From NCBI GenBank assembly GCA_964528155.1, contig CAZGRL010000138.1, positions 1 to 9,053 of the forward strand: a stretch of DNA of 9,053 nt. Direction: 5' to 3'. The first letter of the stretch is position 1, and each line of letters starts with the position of its first letter. This document shows, one piece after another, positions 7,001 to 9,053 of the stretch. The notes beneath the pieces were generated by a model, which saw only the letters and a list, made by a program, of their open reading frames with translations, had not been told where the DNA came from and did not search any database. The position numbers and the translations under genes are program-made. The DNA comes from G001797105 sp964528155. Lineage in GTDB: Bacteria; Chloroflexota; Anaerolineae; Anaerolineales; E44-bin32.

Positions 7001-9053
7001 CCCGGGCGGCCAGGACGAGAAGGAGCTGGTCACCGAGTTCAAGTACGAGTACGACTACGGCGACCAGGCGAGTTCTCTTATCACGTCGATCATCAACCCT
7101 GAGGGCGAGGAGACGGAGTTTACGTACGACGCGTATGCGCGGCGGACGCAGATAGCCGTCGATCCGGATGGTGAGAACCTCGTCACCGAGTACGACTACG
7201 ACGACTACACCGGTGAGCTCACGTCGGTCACACAGGTGCGGGCCGGCCAAGACGACGTTGTGACCGACTATGCCTATGACGTGCTCGGACGCCGCGAAAG
7301 CGTCAAGTACGCCGACGGGATCGAGAACGTCGAGACAAGGATCGACTACGCCTATACCAGACCAGGGCCGCTTGAAACGGTCACGCATAGGGTAGATCCC
7401 GACACCGGCGAGGACGATATCGTCCTGACCACGTATGCCTACGATGAACTCGATCGTGTCACAAGCGTCAAGGATGCTCTCAACAAGGAAACGACGCGCA
7501 CGTATGACGACTTCACGATCGTAGCAGAACCATACTCGTTCAACCGGCGCGTCACGGTCACGGACCCCCTCGCTAACGAGACGCACTCCGACTACAACAC
7601 CCTCGGGCAGCTCGTGAAAACAACGACCGAGGTCACAACCGGTGATTTGGTGACCGAGTACGAGTACGACGACGACGGGAACCATACGAAGGTCACCGTC
7701 AAGATGGCTTCGCAGGAGAACGACATTGTCACCCAGTTCGCCTATGACCACCGCGGCCGGCTGTGGAAGACCACGCTGCCGGACGGGCGAACTGAAGAGC
7801 TCACGCTCGACAAGGCGGGCCGGATCACGAAGCGCGAGGACCGGCTCGGGAAGGAGACCTGGTACGGGTACGACGACGTTGGGCGCCTGATCAACACGAC
7901 GTATGCGGACGGCACGTTCGAGGCGCTCACGCTCGACGACGCGGGCCGGATCGTCGAGCAGACGGATCCCGAAGGGCGCGTCACGGCGTACGACTACGAC
8001 ACGGCCGGCCGGCTCTGGAACACGACGCTGCCGGACGGCAACACGATCGAGCTGACGCTCGACGAGCTCGGCAACGTGATTGTGCGCAAAGACCAGGAGG
8101 GGAACGAGACCGATTACGTCTACGACGCGCGCAGCCGGCTGTCCCAGACAATCTACGCTGATAACACGACTGTCACGCTGACGCTCGACGAGCGCAACCT
8201 CGTCGAGACGCTCACGGACCAGAACGGCAATGAGACGACGTACCTCTACGACGATAACGGGCGGCTTCTGACCACCACCTACGAGAACGACAAGACGCTC
8301 GAATACACCTACGACGACAGCGGCAACATCGAGACGCGGACAGACCGCGCGGAGCAGGTCACCGAGTACGACTACGACGGGGCGAACCGGCTCACGAACG
8401 TCAAGCACACGGAGTCCGCGACGGTTGTCTCCGAGGTCTCGTACGGCTACGACCTGGCCAGCCGTATGGTGATAGCCTCGACGTGGGACGGCGACCACTC
8501 GACGGGCACGGAGCTGAGCCGCCTCACGCGCACCTTCGACAAGCTCGACCGGATCACGCAGGAGGTGCAGCGGCTGCGCTACGACGGCGCGAACGACGAC
8601 AAGACGGTCGCCTACACCTACGACGACACGAACAACAAGGTGACGCTCACCTACTCGGGCCCCGGGACGCCCAAAACGGTCACGCTCGAATACGACGACG
8701 TCTACAGCGTCGCGGCGATCAAGGACGGGACCACGACGATCGCCGCCTACACGCACAACAAGGTCGGGCAGCCGACGCGCCTCGATCTCTACGCGCCCGG
8801 CGACGAGCTGGTCGCGCGCACCGACTACGTCTATGACGAGGTGGGCCGCCTCGCCACGCTGCTCAACAGCGACCCGGACTACGCGCCCGTCTCGTCGTTC
8901 GCCTACGAGCGCGACAAGGTGGGCAACCCGACGCGCATCACCTATCAGGACACCCGGTACCGGGAGTACGAGTACGACGCCGTGTACCGGCTCACGAAGG
9001 AGGTGCACGCCACGCCGCAGGGCGCGACGCTGCTGTGGCACGCGTACGGCTAC
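4059..9053 (+). CDS. Giant Sec-exported RHS/YD-repeat protein, 3'-partial
   Basis: The frame is open with no stop from ATG 4059 to the final base: 1665 codons, read through line by line. The N terminus is a Sec signal peptide: basic n-region with K12, R13 and R20, hydrophobic core about 23-37, and cleavage after ASA (residues 40-42). Residues 43-168 are an unrecognised domain ending in an acidic Cys-containing stretch. From GNPI (169-172) to GYGWTHSY (213-220) the sequence matches the DUF6531-type region that precedes RHS repeats. Irregular YD repeats begin near 348 and become dense after about 800, with more than 25 YxYD-type motifs followed by (G/N)RL. Residues 1229-1438 are five exactly 42-residue double repeats. 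The window ends just after YDAVYRL (1639-1645). The closing RHS core motif and the variable C-terminal tip are not in view. In known families YD repeats form a hollow beta-shell that encloses a C-terminal toxin or other cargo. No PAAR domain is present, so Sec export rather than a type VI spike is inferred. Confidence 0.93.
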   Translation, partial: MKLSLSLFGIAKRPPVHCPRTSLMVALAIVLAALAGVPEASADIYDCRFDTKVTIDGQTDQVIVSTCLTWRDAEASSSYTILRDDEMVEPGFDDPPVEGVYSYEINSFAIDLMTESGAAEIGAILAGPLAQFLFADGKAGSWRVQMNCDLCDYDDALLDPNDECEDEIGNPIAFSSGRKRQSQTLFSYPAMGSSLTFTISYDSGRAHKDGPVGYGWTHSYNIWLETVREAVYDGDVLVEPAVLIAHFGDYDLQILRYEDYDNYGCPRADVIVDDIVDGGELQKIQIRIGLRAYVFEEIEDAEQNTWWKCTSITRVMEESEDSGDHDWRGFTTTLTYHDEPSYAYRGQLESITDPSETLTLAFTYYDTTTAQENPAPYEELEGKLIKVTRSDTSADLAEFGYCYGSPEVTDGNIITVKDPLQQTTTYEYSTLTGSPFLKHMLVKVEYPCAMWAFFDFYYLGNWDDPLTGLEDIPLVFYHTTEHGTKEGEGAGQDAFEVVPELTPDIAGNVLERWAEVTDAEDNTTKYYFGKDLSTAVVTVEYPDGGERDIEYDKYGNPIRITRYDPTYNSSNTDYYVVTVNRYWESGALEAERGNLRRTITRKVEQEDLDLDAYYETLESLMGGANGKPDYRFAYDEWDRLVLSVGPDGIESHTEYCTIGEGEEEYPTGKLSTTYRRSTDEAVFGKVTYGYDDELDEPECWLVRTATRYRNSGESEYLKTEYTYTEDAGYVSTVTLKDDDSNELHCTKYYYDYNVDNKHKGIGVPTAVAEWAQDSSLIQYRVNFVADPPKDYEEGFRATEYAYDALNRPIEALAPPASGSGNRYRTVWVYDNGVSKIKEVIRYYGQGGTWDTVSKTRNDYDTDENTGRLEASWVYKVPTTGAPNPNVDLKTEYTYYEDGKLQFVTTPLGLTEGCHYRTEYVYDGRGWLSSVRYYDDESSYDAESLTYYPDGKRRTFTNAEGEVTEYKYDSCNRLWKIIETLDPGGQDEKELVTEFKYEYDYGDQASSLITSIINPEGEETEFTYDAYARRTQIAVDPDGENLVTEYDYDDYTGELTSVTQVRAGQDDVVTDYAYDVLGRRESVKYADGIENVETRIDYAYTRPGPLETVTHRVDPDTGEDDIVLTTYAYDELDRVTSVKDALNKETTRTYDDFTIVAEPYSFNRRVTVTDPLANETHSDYNTLGQLVKTTTEVTTGDLVTEYEYDDDGNHTKVTVKMASQENDIVTQFAYDHRGRLWKTTLPDGRTEELTLDKAGRITKREDRLGKETWYGYDDVGRLINTTYADGTFEALTLDDAGRIVEQTDPEGRVTAYDYDTAGRLWNTTLPDGNTIELTLDELGNVIVRKDQEGNETDYVYDARSRLSQTIYADNTTVTLTLDERNLVETLTDQNGNETTYLYDDNGRLLTTTYENDKTLEYTYDDSGNIETRTDRAEQVTEYDYDGANRLTNVKHTESATVVSEVSYGYDLASRMVIASTWDGDHSTGTELSRLTRTFDKLDRITQEVQRLRYDGANDDKTVAYTYDDTNNKVTLTYSGPGTPKTVTLEYDDVYSVAAIKDGTTTIAAYTHNKVGQPTRLDLYAPGDELVARTDYVYDEVGRLATLLNSDPDYAPVSSFAYERDKVGNPTRITYQDTRYREYEYDAVYRLTKEVHATPQGATLLWHAYGY
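7743..8372 (+). repeat. Five 126-bp tandem units in the RHS gene
   Basis: Five consecutive units, each exactly 42 codons, start at 7743, 7869, 7995, 8121 and 8247. Each pairs a YD-x-x-G-R-L half with a second half. In units 1-4 the second half carries LTLD, encoded by CT(C/G)ACGCTCGAC at 7800, 7926, 8052 and 8178, exactly 126 bases apart. In unit 5 the same position is YTYD (8304). The units are similar but diverged, so this is an old amplification rather than a recent slippage array. The array sits inside the coding frame and causes no frameshift. Confidence 0.85.

Noticed and set aside
6963..9041. A 692-codon open frame on the minus strand
   Set aside because: It lies wholly antisense to the RHS coding frame, which has clear YD motifs. 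Its translation is a low-complexity V/R/L-rich shadow created by the strong GC3 bias and repeated GAC/ACG/CTC codons of the plus strand.

Overview
The window reads as one co-oriented run of three plus-strand genes from a GC-rich environmental bacterium. No rRNA, tRNA, mobile element, CRISPR array or phage gene is visible. The genes encode large exported or surface-type proteins: a repetitive right-handed beta-helix protein, a TPR-type helical repeat protein with a signal peptide, and a giant RHS/YD-repeat protein with its own Sec signal peptide. The beta-helix modules closing with IGYH(Y/H), together with very large YD proteins, recall secreted proteins of Planctomycetota and related PVC/FCB lineages. 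That taxonomic placement is inference only; no marker gene is present.

Layout. Bases 1-2073 hold the 3' part of the beta-helix gene, whose 5' end lies off the window. After 18 bases containing a GGAGG ribosome binding site comes the TPR gene (2092-4011). A 47-base spacer with a small perfect hairpin and a purine-rich ribosome binding site leads to the RHS gene (4059-9053), which is open without a stop through the last base. No gap exceeds 50 bases and neither gap contains a recognisable terminator, so the three genes are probably co-transcribed.

How they may work together. The beta-helix and YD proteins are both long, solenoid- or shell-forming extracellular architectures, and the protein between them is a helical repeat scaffold exported to the periplasm or beyond. 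One reading is a cell-surface assembly, adhesion or toxin-delivery locus, with the TPR protein as a periplasmic partner. Nothing in the sequence proves a functional link beyond orientation and spacing.

Points of most interest: a regular cysteine ladder and internal two-module duplication in the beta-helix protein; an apparently cut-off Ig-like segment at its C terminus; a phase-locked 126-bp tandem array inside the RHS gene in which LTLD half-repeats alternate with classical YxYD half-repeats; and a rise in third-position GC from about 72% to about 96% along the RHS gene, suggesting a composite history. The RHS tip, where a toxin or other variable domain would be expected, lies beyond base 9053.
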